DNA from: Capra hircus | Lineage: Eukaryota > Chordata > Mammalia > Artiodactyla > Bovidae | NCBI RefSeq assembly: GCF_001704415.2 | Contig: NC_030808.1 | Coordinates: 83,794,594-83,858,593 of the forward strand | Direction of reading: 5' to 3' | DNA: 64,000 bases | Shown: one piece after another, positions 13,640 to 27,000 of the stretch | Layout of the letters: every line of letters begins with the position of its first letter | How positions within the stretch are numbered: position 1 is the first letter of the stretch | The notes under the pieces: model-generated | Databases searched by the model: none | The model's input: only the letters and a program-made list of their open reading frames with translations | What the model was told of the DNA's origin: nothing | Position numbers and translations under genes: made by a program

Positions 13640-14084
13640 TACAACAGCTTTGTTTTTGAGTCAAAATAAATACTATTCAAAATAAAACTTCAATTGTTTT
13701 TGAATTCACTACATGTTCTGGTGAAATACTGCTCATAAAATTTTACTTTCTTGCCCTATATCTTAATCATTAGGAACATGATTCATTATGTTGTACAATA
13801 AACATTTTTAGGCTGAATATCCTAAAGATAGTCTGAGTCCTCAACTCCTTTGAAAACAGAGGCCTAGATAAATTGACTTGTCCAGGATCATGTTCTATCT
13901 CATTTCAGAAATAAAAAAATATATACATTGTCTTCCTTTGCAAATACTAACACATGTACAAAAACAATAGCTTACCTTTTTAATAAACATCAATGAAATA
14001 ATGTGTTTACAATGACTGAGCATCATTAGGACAGTGGAATATTTCAGATATAAATACAGTATATTTTAATGAACACATTTTTAA

Positions 14085-14200
14085 ATTTTTTGGCTACACC
14101 ACGCAGCACATGAGATCTTAGATCCCTGACCAGGCATCAAGCCTGTGCTCCCTGCATTGGAAACACTGGAGTCTTAACCAATGAGTGCTAAGGAAGTCCC
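14085..14200 (-). repeat. tRNA-Glu-derived artiodactyl SINE (CHR type), antisense
   Basis: The inverted SINE core (ttggctacaccacgcagcac, then ccctgaccaggcatc, ending ctaaggaagtccc) is clear. It marks the left limit of the repeat-free block that follows the ATP11B stop codon. Confidence 0.83.
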
Positions 14201-14560
14201 AGAAAGTACATATTTTCTATTCATTGGAGGCAGTTCCAAATTTACACTGGCTGGTTTTTCATGAATGGTGCATTTGTAGTTGAAGTGTGTTGCTCTTTAC
14301 GTGTGTTGGTCTTTACAGTCGGTACATTTCAAACAGACAGCTTTCAAAAACTGTACTGATAATCTATGCAACCTGGGTAACAAAAGAACTGGATTTCTGA
14401 AAACTGCAGTTAGTGAAAGGCATATAGTAACATTATAGGCATTACATTAAATGCAGTAAAATTTAACTAAAAAAACCTGGCAGTGCTGGTTTTGATGAGC
14501 AGAGAGAGGTTTGAAATGTATTTAAATAATGGAAAAAAGACTTACTTATATAGGAAAATT

Positions 14561-14566
14561 TTTATT
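14561..14566 (-). terminator. ATP11B: Candidate distal poly(A) signal, AATAAA
   Basis: AATAAA on the minus strand is followed by a T-rich run (about 14530-14540 on the plus coordinates) before the CHR SINE. It fits the end of the repeat-free 3' UTR block. A second AATAAA at 14715-14720 is an alternative. Only the hexamer is seen; use is inferred. Confidence 0.35.
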
Positions 14567-17500
14567 TAATATAATTTCATAAACTTTAAAAAATTACTCA
14601 GAGCTGCACAACAGGTATGCTACATTTACTGACAATGAAGATAACAAGTTCCATTAGATAGCCACAGTGTCTGAGGTCCAGAATTTTAAACTGTTATGAT
14701 AGTATTTCCAACTATTTATTATTCATAAAAATCTAACAATCCCCATTATTACAAACATTAGTTATGATCTTTTGCAGTAATATCATTCAGGTTATCTCAC
14801 ATAAACAGCACTTTAATAATGGTCTGTTTTTATGAAAACAGAAGACATTTTAGATAGAAATAAATGTATCTCTAAAGGGGGGCCAAAAATAACAAAACGT
14901 GTTTCATTTAACTCTTTGGTGTGTTGGTTTTATTAACACCTGCTTACACCCTAAATTGATCTTTAAAGGAAAAACGCAGACATGGGATGATTTTTTCCTT
15001 TTCTCCAGCCCCAATCACTTTTCAGAGTAGTGTATTTTAAAAAACTTTTGGTATAAATTGTAAATATTTTAGTGGTTGTGACTCCTGCCTATTAGATAGG
15101 AGTCTCAAGCTTATCACACAAGGCCAATTTCACAATCTTATGCAATAGAAATGACCCTGGTTGGAGAAAGGTATTCCCTAACTAGCTGATTTGCCTTTGT
15201 TTAACCTCCTACTCAGGACAGTGCCAGAGTCTGAATCAGGTCTGGGAAGCCACTGGACATCAGAGAGATTAAGACCCAAGGAGGAGGTTAGTTAAGAGAA
15301 ATTCAAACTTAATTCTCCCCCTTTTCCTTCTCAACTCCACAGCAAGCCTGGGTAGCTATAGTTCCCCTGGCCCACACTATTCCTTCCAGTGTGAGCCTAA
15401 TGCTTGTTGAAAGTCAACAAGCAGGATTGCTGAGTCACCTAAAGCAGCTGATGGGCAATTTTGGAAACTGACTTGGCAATTGCTACTATCTTCAGGGCTA
15501 CAGCCTTCAGACTAGGCAGACACAAGCAAGCGAGGCAAATAGATTTGAGACCTGTAACCAGCAATAACACATGGAGCATCGTACCTGGTTTTGGCAGATA
15601 AGAATAAGTTAATTATCAACATCGTACTTTCCAAATCATTTTAAAGAGATATGCAAGGAGGAATATTTACAAATACTCATTATGCAGTAACAGTTTTACA
15701 AAATGACTAGCACACAGAACTATTGGAAGTTTGCAGACAACACTGTTACTTTCTTAAATAAGAGAAAATCCTTTTCTTACAATTACAAGAATTCCTTTAA
15801 AGGGAGTAGGTTTTGAACAACAGAGTAGGATAAGCATGTCAGTGGATGCTATTTTTTCAGATACAAAGTTCCTAAATAACTTCAAATAGTGAATGCAGAA
15901 AATTCTATCAATCATACTCTGAGCACCAGATAGGCTGACTGAGTTCATGCCTTGCGGTAGTTGGTCAGAGACTGCCTGATGGCTTTGCAGTCCTTCCCTA
16001 GTATTAGCAGTCAGTTAAATGGATGGCAAATAAACACCAAAGTAGATGCAATGCCTGGCTACAAAATGTCATTTTGTTATATGAACATTTTACAAGACAT
16101 TCTAAGAGCAAATTTGCCATTGTCATCCACTAATACTCTACTGAAAATTTTCTGCAATATTTCCTCTTCTGAAACATGAACTGGTGAGAGTACACACTGT
16201 AAATTTTTTATATCCCTTTATAGTATTTCCAGAATAACAGCATTTTCCTAAACCCAATCTAAGGTAAAGATGGGCTACTTGCAAAAATTAATATTTAGGC
16301 TGAAATTTATAACCTAATATATCCTTGCATTACTGAAGCAGACAAATAAGAAAACAGCTTACCAGTGAACAAAGATGAAGTCTTAATTGTATGCTTCTTT
16401 CCCTACCAGCCCAATTCTAGAAGTCTTATATTCATGAAATGGGAAAGGGGTAGAAGGGTTGTGCAAAAAATAAGTGTACAGATAGGAATTACCATATTCA
16501 GGAAATTTTGGCAACCATTCCCATACAATTTTAAATGTATATGTACTCAAGGAACAGTTCTTAAATAATCATTTCCAAATTTTAAAACATTACTTTTTAT
16601 CAAAACAAATGACAGCACTGTATCATGTTAAATTCAGGATGGAAATCAAGTACTGAACTGCAGTGAATTAATGGCAGTCATACAAACCTGATTAATCATT
16701 TATAAAACTTAAATTTATTGCAGCCATTATCCCATATAATCTAGCATTTTAGAGTTTATTTCATTTACATTCTATAGCCATACCTTATAATGGGACACTG
16801 GGCAGACTTGACTTTACTGTGGTAGGCTGCTGTAATTTAGATAACATACTAACCTAAAAATAACAGGATTCTCATCTGAAATTCTTTATTCTAAGAGCTA
16901 GCTTACTGAAAGGCAAGAGCAGTTCTAAGCTCGTCACAGAAAGAGGCTCTTCTCATTTACTGATTTAATTATCCTAAAATTTTTTTCACATAATTAAAAG
17001 TATTTGCAATATTTAAATACTTTCCAAACTCTTTTATTGATATAGTTGGACTTCACAACAGCACTGTAAAATACTACAAACAAAGCCTTCAGATAGACAA
17101 GAAAAAGCAAATTGACATATATTCACCAAATTAAAGCATGCAAAAGATCCAATGATAAACACATTAATTTGCTAATGTGTCTAATTTACCCACTATAGGT
17201 TCTTTACATTGTCATGAAAATAGTAAACATTAATTTGAAATTTGGTAAATGGACTTGATTTACATATGATATGGTATACCTTTTGCATGTATATGGTTAA
17301 CTTAACTGGTTGTGTTACAGTACACTAAGAGAAAGTTTGGGACTGATATATATTTATCAATACTACCCATAGTGCAAGTAAATAATAGTTGGAAATGCAT
17401 TCTCCTAATTTGTTCTGTGAACTTAGAAAGCACTAAAGAATTAACAAACATGGGTCACTGAGGGACCAAAATTCCTTACTATTCACATTAACTTTTCCCA

Positions 17501-17744
17501 TGAAAAGCTTCAAATATAAGTCTAATAAAAAAATAGAGTTTTCAAGGCAAACTTTTCAGCATAATTTACAGAAGCAATTTAAATAGAAGACTCAATAACC
17601 AAGCTAATACTAAAAAATACAATTAACTAGGAATTAGCTCCCTTTTCTACTATATTAAAATATAGTGGCCTTAGCAAAAGGCTGAAATGCCATTAGGAGT
17701 CCCATAAGCACATGGGGACAACCAAGATAGATGAAAAATGTCTC

Positions 17745-17750
17745 TTTATT
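17745..17750 (-). terminator. ATP11B: Candidate proximal poly(A) signal, AATAAA
   Basis: AATAAA occurs about 215 nt after the stop codon. It is followed within 10-40 nt by T-rich and GT-rich sequence (TTTTTCATC, CTTGGTTGTCC), which is the expected downstream element. It would give a short 3' UTR. Confidence 0.45.
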
Positions 17751-17964
17751 CACAAATTTTAACATGTTTAAATTAAGAGGGTGGCTGACATGGGTGCACG
17801 GTAATGCTTTTTGTTTGTCTGCCATTATAACTATGAGTGGGCATGAACCAGAATCAGAGATTTCAGAAAGTAATTCCACAGAGGTAGTGTGGCCATTACC
17901 AGGATGCTCACACTCAATTTTAGGAAAGGAGTTGAAATGGCTCCCACAAAGTACTACTGCCCCT

Positions 17965-18046
17965 TTAACAAGTAGATGAGTCCATTGTGGAGAGGGTCAA
18001 GATGCTCCTGTCGTTGGTATAGAAAGGATCCGATGCACTCCATGAT
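17965..18046 (-). CDS. ATP11B: ATP11B last coding exon (end of C-terminal tail, stop)
   Basis: The exon begins after a TTTAG acceptor with the third base of the Arg codon that is split from the exon at 22172. It encodes 26 further residues, starting SWSASDPFYTNDRS and ending TMDSSTC, then TAA. This is the extreme cytosolic tail, which follows M10 in class VI P4-ATPases and differs most between the three paralogues. Phase and length (1 + 78 + 3 nt) fit exactly. Confidence 0.95.
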
Positions 18047-21000
18047 CTAAAGTAACAATAAGAGAAAAGTTTGGCTCACCAGGACCTATGTATCAATTGA
18101 GAAAAAAATTAACTCTAAAACTTAGGAGCAAAATGCAGATTGATTCATTTTTAAAAGCTAAAGAGAAGTTCTTTTTACTAGCACTGAATGACCAAACATT
18201 CTATTTATATTATATAAAAATTTGGGAAAATAATGCTCTAGTCATCATATAAAAATATTAGCCAAAATTCACTAGTATTAAAACAATTTCTATAGGTAGT
18301 AAAGCATGAGATACTCTTAAAATCTTAACAATTCAGTAAGAAAAAAGTATGTTATTAAGAGTTATGCACATTTGGTTTTACTGAAAAGCAACTAGGCTGT
18401 ATTTGACATAACAAAAGCAAACAAACAAAAAGCCCAGTTACCAAAAGCTTTAGAATGAAGTAACAGTATGTTCATATTATATTATTATTTCTTTTCAGCT
18501 ATAAATTCTATTCTAAACATTTTAGCATAATTAGCTTGAACAAATATACAACAGGTATCAAAGACACCTGGAAATCACTAGGGTTTTCACTTAACTAAGA
18601 ACAAATAATCCTCTATTGGCCTGTAAAAAGTTAACTACTGTCTGTCTGAATGAAAAGACTGTAAGCAATTCATTATATAGTAGTTTATTTGCAGCTGTAC
18701 CAATTTCAGCTAAAAAACTTAAGACTGAAAATAGCCTGCCATGTTTAAAATAGCCTAACCTATTTCAAGGACAGTTTAGAATTACCAAGTTAAAGGTGGC
18801 TGTTCTTAGAAGACTTAAAAGCACTTAACAATAAATACATTTTATGTAACTTTTTTCTGGGTTCCCACTTTCCTTAAATAAAGATGTTAGAGGAAGACAG
18901 TAGCATTAAAATGGCCCAAATTCACTTTTCTCAAAAAATCTGTTTCCTAGAGACTCTCAACTTTGTATGTAGTTTCAGTTTAAATGGATTGAGCATAATC
19001 ACAGTGAAGTTTAGAATCTAGAAAACTTTACAAAGTTGGCGAAGAGGAAGACAAACAAGCAACAACTAAAGAAGTGATTTACAGGTTCTCTAATTTTACT
19101 AGTTTCCAGAAAACTTAAACAGTATCTACCCTCCTTTAAGGGCTTGTTCACTACTGTCTCTCTAGTACCTAGAACTATGCCTAGTACATAGTAGGTACTC
19201 AGTGTTTGTAAAATAAGTGAATAAAATGAGACTGTGAACATTTCTTAGTATTCAGGCAAGGAAAAGTATGCTCAGACACAGATGACAAAACATAACCATA
19301 AACACCACTCCTAAACCAATATTTTATACTAGCTTTTCCTGTTTTTCAACCACTGCTTACATAGAAAATCCTCTTAGGTAAGCTGTCTTTCATTTTTGAT
19401 CTTTTTTAAAACACATATATACATTTATATTGTTAAATATCATATTTGACAGAATATTAAACACTGAGTTATATATTAACTATTAACTCCTTTCTATTTA
19501 AAAGACAGTTTTGATTAGGATAAGTAACTGTTGGTAAATTACATACAGAAAAGCATTTACTGCTGAAGCACAGCCCTTCAGAGTACAACATGGCAAATCT
19601 TTTATAGAGCACCATGATGCTACCTTTGAAACGTAGCTTGCGATATGGCATATTTATTTGATAACATCAATTAATAAAATGTAAGTAGAATAAAGGATGG
19701 TAAAACTTTATTAGTTTTATTTGAAATCTGTTATATGAAAGCACTAATTATATTCCTCAAGTGATTACCATTATCTCTTATGTTTAATGTTAATGGAACA
19801 AATATCCAAGGGATTCTACATCCTATAATAGACGTAATCTTGTCCTACCTTTTAAATTAGACATGAGAGAGATGCAGAATAGAAGCTGTTCCAAAATCAA
19901 AACAGTGCCAAATGTACTTCACTAAAACAATTACATGTAAAAAAACAAAAACAAATGACTTTTCAAAGTTTAAATATAATGTTAATGGATCTATGGTAAT
20001 TTTCATATAGCCCTTAGAAAGGCACGAAGTGGTTTTGCATATCATATAATTTTATCCACTAAAAAAAAAAAAATAGACCAAATCTCAGAAGACTTTTTGG
20101 ATTATTCATTTGAAGAAGACCGGGAGATAACGACAGTAGTAACCAATAACATAACTGGAGATGCTGAACAAAACTGGAAGGCTGTTTATAGTCTGTCAAA
20201 TAAGATATTCACTACTGTTAAACATTTTATTAGCAAAAAAAAAAACAAACAAACACCTCTTACAAAAGAAAAAAGTGAGATATAACTTGAAGTGAAAAAA
20301 AGTACAGATGAGAACAGATACCTTCAACAGAACGTGCAGAAAGAAACCCCACATAATCCCTCGGGCAGGTTCAAAAGGGATAATGCAGCAAAAAAAATGG
20401 CTATGTTAAGAGTAATGGGGCACATTACCTTAATAGCTGATATCCAGAAAGTGGGAATATATGTAAAACAGAAAAATATTCTGGGCTTATTTAAAACTAA
20501 TTCTAGTCTGTTTCTGTTTTAGTAGTTAGTGAAGATGTTTATTGTCATTAAACAGAAATTTCATGCTAAAAAGATATATAAAAAATTATATACAAGTTCT
20601 ATAGTATCTCAGTCTAATTCCCACCTTAGTTCTGTGCAGTAAACCTGTCTTAACAAGTAATATATATTAGTCTCTCTGGAACTTCCTTTGGAAGACTCAC
20701 TGGCCTGGGTACATGACAGAACTATTTCTCATAATGCATTTTATAATACAATTTTGTAAGTCATACATGTCCCAATAAATTCAGCTGCTCATAGTAATTC
20801 TTATATATGGAATAAGATGACTATAAAATAATGTCACAGTGTTATGGAAATATTCTTGATCACATTATAATCAACAAATGGGGACTGAAACCATATACAT
20901 ATTAAAAGAATTCTATTTATAAATGCAACGGTACCATAAAGAAATGGCCATAACTAAAGGCAAAGTGGGAGTGAACAAGTTCGCCAATAAAAGTTACCTG

Positions 21001-24000
21001 AATTCTAAGGTACAAGAATAATGTACCTTATAATAATAATATATAATAATTAAGAATATAATAATAAGAATAATGTCATGCTCTTCACTTTTAAAACATT
21101 AAACCCAACCAAATATTAAAAATTCTTTTATCAACAGATAAAAGCAGTGTTGCCTCCACCCTTGATTTCCTGCTCATGGGGTCTTTCCAAACTTTTTTCC
21201 AGCGTGGCACATATAGAAAGTGATACTACTTCACGTGGCACTGTGTGGACAGCAGAAATCACCTTCCATCCGAGCCACCGCTAACACATCATGCGCACGA
21301 GGGCACTGTTGCTCTTACTCCGGAACTTTAATATCATTCACTCAAAGAACACCAAGGTGTGAAACAATTTTCTATTTCTTAATATTCCCTAAATAACAGT
21401 ATGTCTCTTGGGGAAATGCAGAAAGAGCTGAATCAATTTCACTTTTAAATAATTTAAGTGGTAATAATGGTATTTTTGTTATGATTCAAAAGGGCAAGTC
21501 TAATTCAAGAAATACATTTGGGAAGGGACAAAAAACAATAAAATTCTTCTAAACCATAATTTAAAGACCCGTTCTAACTTATAAACTTTTAATTAGACCA
21601 TAAATAGCAGTAAAAACTTAAAACCACAACTTATTTTAAAGCCTCATTACACAGATAAAAAGGTGTAGGAGAGCAGAAATACAGCCATTTTTATGTTTAT
21701 AAATATCCCAAAGTCTCAAATGACTTACTAGACAATATACATGAAGAATAAGAAAAGCAAAATTTTCCTATTATGTGCAATTATTTTATAAATACAAAAA
21801 GCAAACAAAACAAATACAGGAAATAAAATATAGGTATAACAAAAAAGAGAAAGTTATAGTTATAAAAACAAGAGTACCATATACACACTCCTATTCACCA
21901 CATTTGAGAAAGACTGTAAAGCAAAAATTTTTTGTTCATTAGATGAAAAGTCTCTTCAAAAGTGCTTTCTCTTCCTTTGTTAATGAAAGAACCCCCTATC
22001 TTAAAGCCACAAAGTGAAATAGCGTCAAAGAGTGCTAATAAATAGCACACTTCCTGCTTCAACTGGTAAAAGCAGGAGCTGACTGATTAGGTATCTAGAG
22101 ATGTAGGTTCAACCTGTTCCAGTTTATAGGATACTCATCTGCAGCAAAGGCTACTTAGAGAAATTTCACACCTGCTGACATGGGATGGACTACATCTTCC
22201 TATTACTCGCTCCAGCATTCTTCCAACAGATGCACACGCTGTTTCTCCTTCTGAGAAGCAGCACATGGAGTCCAAGCACTTGATACTTGAATTTGTTTCA
22301 GTAAGCTGAGGAGGTGAAGCAGAAAAATATTAGTTACTGATAGATCTGGACTTCCAAAAAGCATTTAAAAAAAAACCAACAAGCACTTTAAAACTGAAAG
22401 TAATGTATACATGTTTTATATAATATGGACAGGTATGGAAGACTTTAAAATGATTAAAAGGCACTATGTCCTAAATTAGAGGTTGAGTAAAATAGTTATA
22501 TAAAACAAGTAGCTGAATCTTGTATAAATCTGGAAAGTTTGTGGATTAAAAAAAATTTTTTTTTAAATTTATCTTTTGGCCCCGTCACACGGCATGTGGG
22601 ATCTTAACTGCCCAACCAGGGATGGAACCCACGTCCCCTGCACTGGAAGCACAGTCTTAACCACTGGACTGCCAGGGAAGTCCCAAGATTGTGGATTTCA
22701 GTATCTTAATATATTATGATCAATATGATTTACATCAACCACTCAGAAACTTAATGAAGTTTAATTCTTCTTCGAACTTTTTAGGTGAAACTGCTCCTGC
22801 AACTTCAATTTAAAATGTCCAGTAACTGAGAAAAGCAGAGTTTAAATTATGTTGAAGACTGGAAAATAACCAGGCAGGACTGAATTCCAATCTTCAGCAA
22901 TAACTCCAACAGCAGCAAACACCTTACATAGTGTTTGCTATGTGCTAAGTTCTAAACACCATATAGATATATATACATACACCGTAAATAATTCTTGAAA
23001 AAAGCACCATTTGCCTTAAGTTGCTAAGCAACTATTAAATGCTAAACATGTCCATAATAAGCTCATCTTGTTTTTTTAAAAATTAATTGGTGATAAATTA
23101 TTAAAGTTGATTAAATAAGTAGTACTATTTGATTTAAAACTGAATTAATTTCTATAAGTATGCAAGCTTTATATTAAGGAGGAATAAACAACCTGGCAAG
23201 ATTACTAAAAGCCACAGTACTAATAATTTCAATCCTGTTACAATAAGGGGAAAAAAATGGTATAACCACATAGCCCACTGACTCCCAACCTGGTTTTGAC
23301 AGAGTCAAGGGTACTCCTAAATTTCTCAAGGGTTATCATTTTAAACAAACTTATTTTCATTTATTTTACATGTATAACATACTGCATAACAAATCTTTCA
23401 AAAATAGAGGAAGGAAAACAACAAAAATAGATTCATTGGAGTGCTGCGATTCACAAAGGTTGGGAGTCACCAAGTGTCGAGTACAAGCATGGCAACAGGG
23501 TACATTCATGGACGGCACAATGGACAGAAGACACAAGCGTGATGGAACATAAATAACCTGGCATTCTGAACCTAAGCAACTGGTGAAAGAAAGTCAGTTA
23601 GTTGACCAGTCATGTCTGACTCTTTGTGATCCCATGAGTAGCCCAGCAGGCTCCTCTGTCCATGGAATTCTCCAGGCAAGAATACTGGAGTGGGTTGCCG
23701 ATTCCTTCTCCAGGGGATCTTCCCGACCCAGGGATTGAACCTGGGTCTCCTGCATTGCAGGCGGATTCTTTACCATTAGAACCACAAGGGAAACAACTGG
23801 TTAGGTCCAGCAAAAACCCTGCTCATTATAACCCTGTCAAATACCAGGCAATGTGAGACAACCTGGTTCCTTTTTGGCAATGAACTGACTGCATCAGCGT
23901 CCTAGGATCTGCTGAACACTGAGTGAGGAACAGCCAAATTTCAGCTTATTCTTTCATTATAATGCTCTTGATTTAGGACTGTTTACAGTACTATTTCTTA

Positions 24001-27000
24001 ACTGTGTTTTTTGAGATATTTACAGACATTGCACGAAAAAAGTTTTGTGTTAAGTTTAAGAAACCCTAGGTTCAAGGAATGTCTAAACACTTTGTGAGTG
24101 AAGTACTGCCAAGAAGTTATGTTTGTATGGTCAGTCTCCAGGGGGAGAGTTAGACACAGTGCAAATTTGGGTTTTTTGGGGGAACTTCCCTTCCTCCCCT
24201 CCCCCCAGGGAACATTAATTAATCAATACCAGGAGGAATATTAATATTCAGTGGAAGATTTTAGGAAATCTTGGTTTAGATAACAGGATTTAACCAGTTT
24301 CCTAGTTTCCTTCTTGGGTCACTGGGCTCTAGCCTCCTCCATCTCAAAACCAGCCTCTGTAGGAAGCAGAACTTTAGAACTCCCACATGCTCAGTGAGAA
24401 ACTACTATACCTCAAACAGGCCCATAAACCCCTTTGTAACCTGACCTCAGGCTGCCTTTCCTAATCTACCTTTAAATGCTCCTGTGTCCACACAGCCAAC
24501 CAGGCAGTGTTCCTTGCCTGAGAACATGGGTCAGGGCCTGTCACCAATTAGGGGCAGCATGCTGACTCCTAACACCAAGATCAGTTTAAATACTGTCATT
24601 TCTATAAAATCCTCCCACCTGTCCAACTATCAGTAACCTCTTTCTCTCTAGATTCTACTCCAATGGTTGTTTGTATCATTTAAATGGCAGAAGCACTTAA
24701 ATTCACCTTGTATTTCATTGAGCAAGGCACTGTACTGGTTTTTAAAGGGGACAATCTACTGAGTTAAGGATAAAGAAAAGGGTGGGAGGTAAGTCAGAAA
24801 CAAGTAATAATGGCAGTTATATTAATGGAATGCTTACTGTGTGCCAATTACTAGGTAAGAAGCTTCTCATGGATTATCTCATTTATAACTGCTTTTGGGA
24901 TAGGCACCAGACTTAAACACATTTTACAGATGAGGAAACAGAAGTTAAAAATATATTCAAGCTCACCCAGCTGGGGCTTGAATCTTGGGTTTCTTTGATT
25001 CCAGGGCCCAAAACTCTTTACCATGCTGTTATACTGCCTTCTTATAATTATGATATAAGGCAGACTACAAATATCAAAAAAGGGCAAGGGAAGCTCAAAA
25101 CTACCTGCTGTTGTTGGTATTAGTGGGAGAGTATTTTGATGAAAAAGACGGCATCTGAAATGCATACTGAAGACTGGATGGGATTTCAATAGCTGAAGAT
25201 GGGAGAGAAAGAACATTCCAGGCTAAGCAAAAAGAATGAGTAATTATGTGGGCAGAAAAGCATTATGTACATTCAGCACATATTTAGTCTAAGTGTTGAA
25301 AGAGCAGCTGTTACTCGTGCCCCCTGGCAAAAAGACCAGTGTGCCTCAAAGTGTGATCTATGGATCATTGTTGGTCTGCAAACAGTTACTGGCCCATGAG
25401 AACACAATGCATCTGGTCTGTGAGATTAAGAGATTAGACAATTTTACTGCAATCTAACAAGAATATTTTTGTAACTGTTCAATCTAATAATTTCAAAGTT
25501 GGGGCTTATTTTATATATCTTTTAAACTGCATTTCCTAGTAATTCATTTTTATTGTATTTTACAAAAGTATTGGCCTGTGATGAACTAGAAATGATCAAC
25601 AAACCAAGAAAACAATCTGGTCCTTCATCACATTTATCTGGAAAGCACTGAACTAGACTAGAAACGCGAACAAGGAGTTCGTCTGGTTCTTCTTAATTTA
25701 ACAGCATGTGCTTCAGTAACTGCTGGGGCTCAACCAACTGACAGGGATTCACTAAAGATACCATCCATAAAGTCAACAGCATTTGAGTGTCCACATATTG
25801 ATACATGCAGAACAGTGCTTAGGTCTGGACCTGACTTTAGGTAATTATCCTTCTTTGCACTCATCACCTTTTACTTTAAAACTTGAGGACAGGTATTAAA
25901 CTATGGGCAACTCAACACAGAGAGTAAACATCTTAAAATGTCAAACGTATGTAAAGAAATGATTTCTCAGATCACCATTTGATCACACCGAGTAAAATAC
26001 ATTTCTTTTTCTTCCCTAAGGGGGAAAACCCCCACCTGCTTTGAAAATGCTGAATGCTGGTTAACTGCATTTCTGTAAAGCTATCTATTGGAAACACTAT
26101 ACTGTTCTCTAGGAAACCTCCAAGCTCTACCACTTTCCCATATATACACGTTTGATCTCATATTATAGCTTCCAGTATAACTGAGAGTGCAGCATTTAAG
26201 TCTCATTTCATTCAAAGTAAGGAGAGGGGGTCATTACCTTAAAAAAAAAAAAAAAGACTATTATTAAATACTAGAAAAGAAATAAGGCAAAATAATGGGA
26301 GTGAGACCCTACTTAGTGGACTAAAAAGTTACCTTTTAACTTATCAGAAATTTTGATTTATTGGTAAGAATCATTCTCCACGACACTTCTCAGAAACAAC
26401 TACATAACTCAGAGCTAAAAGGGCTGCCAAGCGAAACAGCTATGCAAAGCCAATCCATATGGGTACACAAGCCTAGTGGAACTTTTCATCTTTACAGAAC
26501 TTCCCTTCTGAAATAAATTCTAGCTTACTGCTTTTATAGCCAATATTTTCACATCAATGATGGCAAACATTTAGAATTTTCTCCTGTTGCTTCTACAAAA
26601 ATCTTTCTTGAATCTTCTAAGTTTTGGAAAACTGTCATAACACTTCTAAGTTTTTTAGTCACTCCCATGACATTTTACCTATCAAATCAGATAAAGTTTA
26701 ATCAAACTATTAACCACATCTGTTCTTTTGCTCTTAAAATTGTTTTATATACTTCATAATCAAAGTGAATACCTTGCTTAGCCTTATAGGAGGTATTTGG
26801 AAAGAAGCCTTAAACTATAATGATGTTGAGAAAAAAAGGCTCCTGTTTAGGAAATGTTTTTCTTTTAAATGTAAGATAGAGAAAGTCATCAAATATTACC
26901 AATTTCCAAATTTGGTTAAGAATAGTAAAATCCCTAACACCAGTATCAGCTTCAAGTCCTTATTGAGAGTTGGAAGAGGTAGCTGTTTAATGATGATATT

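Larger units (their letters stand above)
1..14204. other. 3' flank of ATP11B, repeat-dominated, no gene seen
   Basis: This stretch holds no open frame that looks like a conserved gene. It is built of L1 fragments in both orientations, ruminant SINEs and one mariner, each listed separately. Positions 1-430 look like very old antisense L1 sequence, but I cannot place them firmly. Positions 430-650 and 1170-1530 are somewhat GC-richer and I do not recognise them. The sequence from 13640 to 14084 is AT-rich and featureless, and it may be distal 3' UTR or flank. Confidence 0.6.
14205..17964 (-). other. ATP11B: Probable 3' UTR of ATP11B
   Basis: The block directly follows the stop codon in the gene's direction. 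I recognise no interspersed repeat in its roughly 3.8 kb, in contrast to the flank beyond it. Its extent is inferred. Candidate poly(A) signals lie near its beginning (17745-17750) and near its end (14561-14566, with another AATAAA at 14715-14720). The short frames inside it are not conserved coding sequence that I can recognise. Confidence 0.65.

Noticed and set aside
1..14204. A convergent neighbouring gene downstream of ATP11B (in human DCUN1D1 lies beyond it)
   Set aside because: No exon-like segment with splice signals and a conserved frame was seen. The neighbour probably lies outside the window.
20097..20522. Two adjacent plus-strand frames (62 and 76 codons) in the intron before the last coding exon
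   Set aside because: They contain poly-Lys from an A run, have no recognised family and no splice support. Chance in AT-rich DNA is the simpler view.
24851..25216. Minus-strand open frame of 121 codons
   Set aside because: Most of it is the antisense of a MIR copy.
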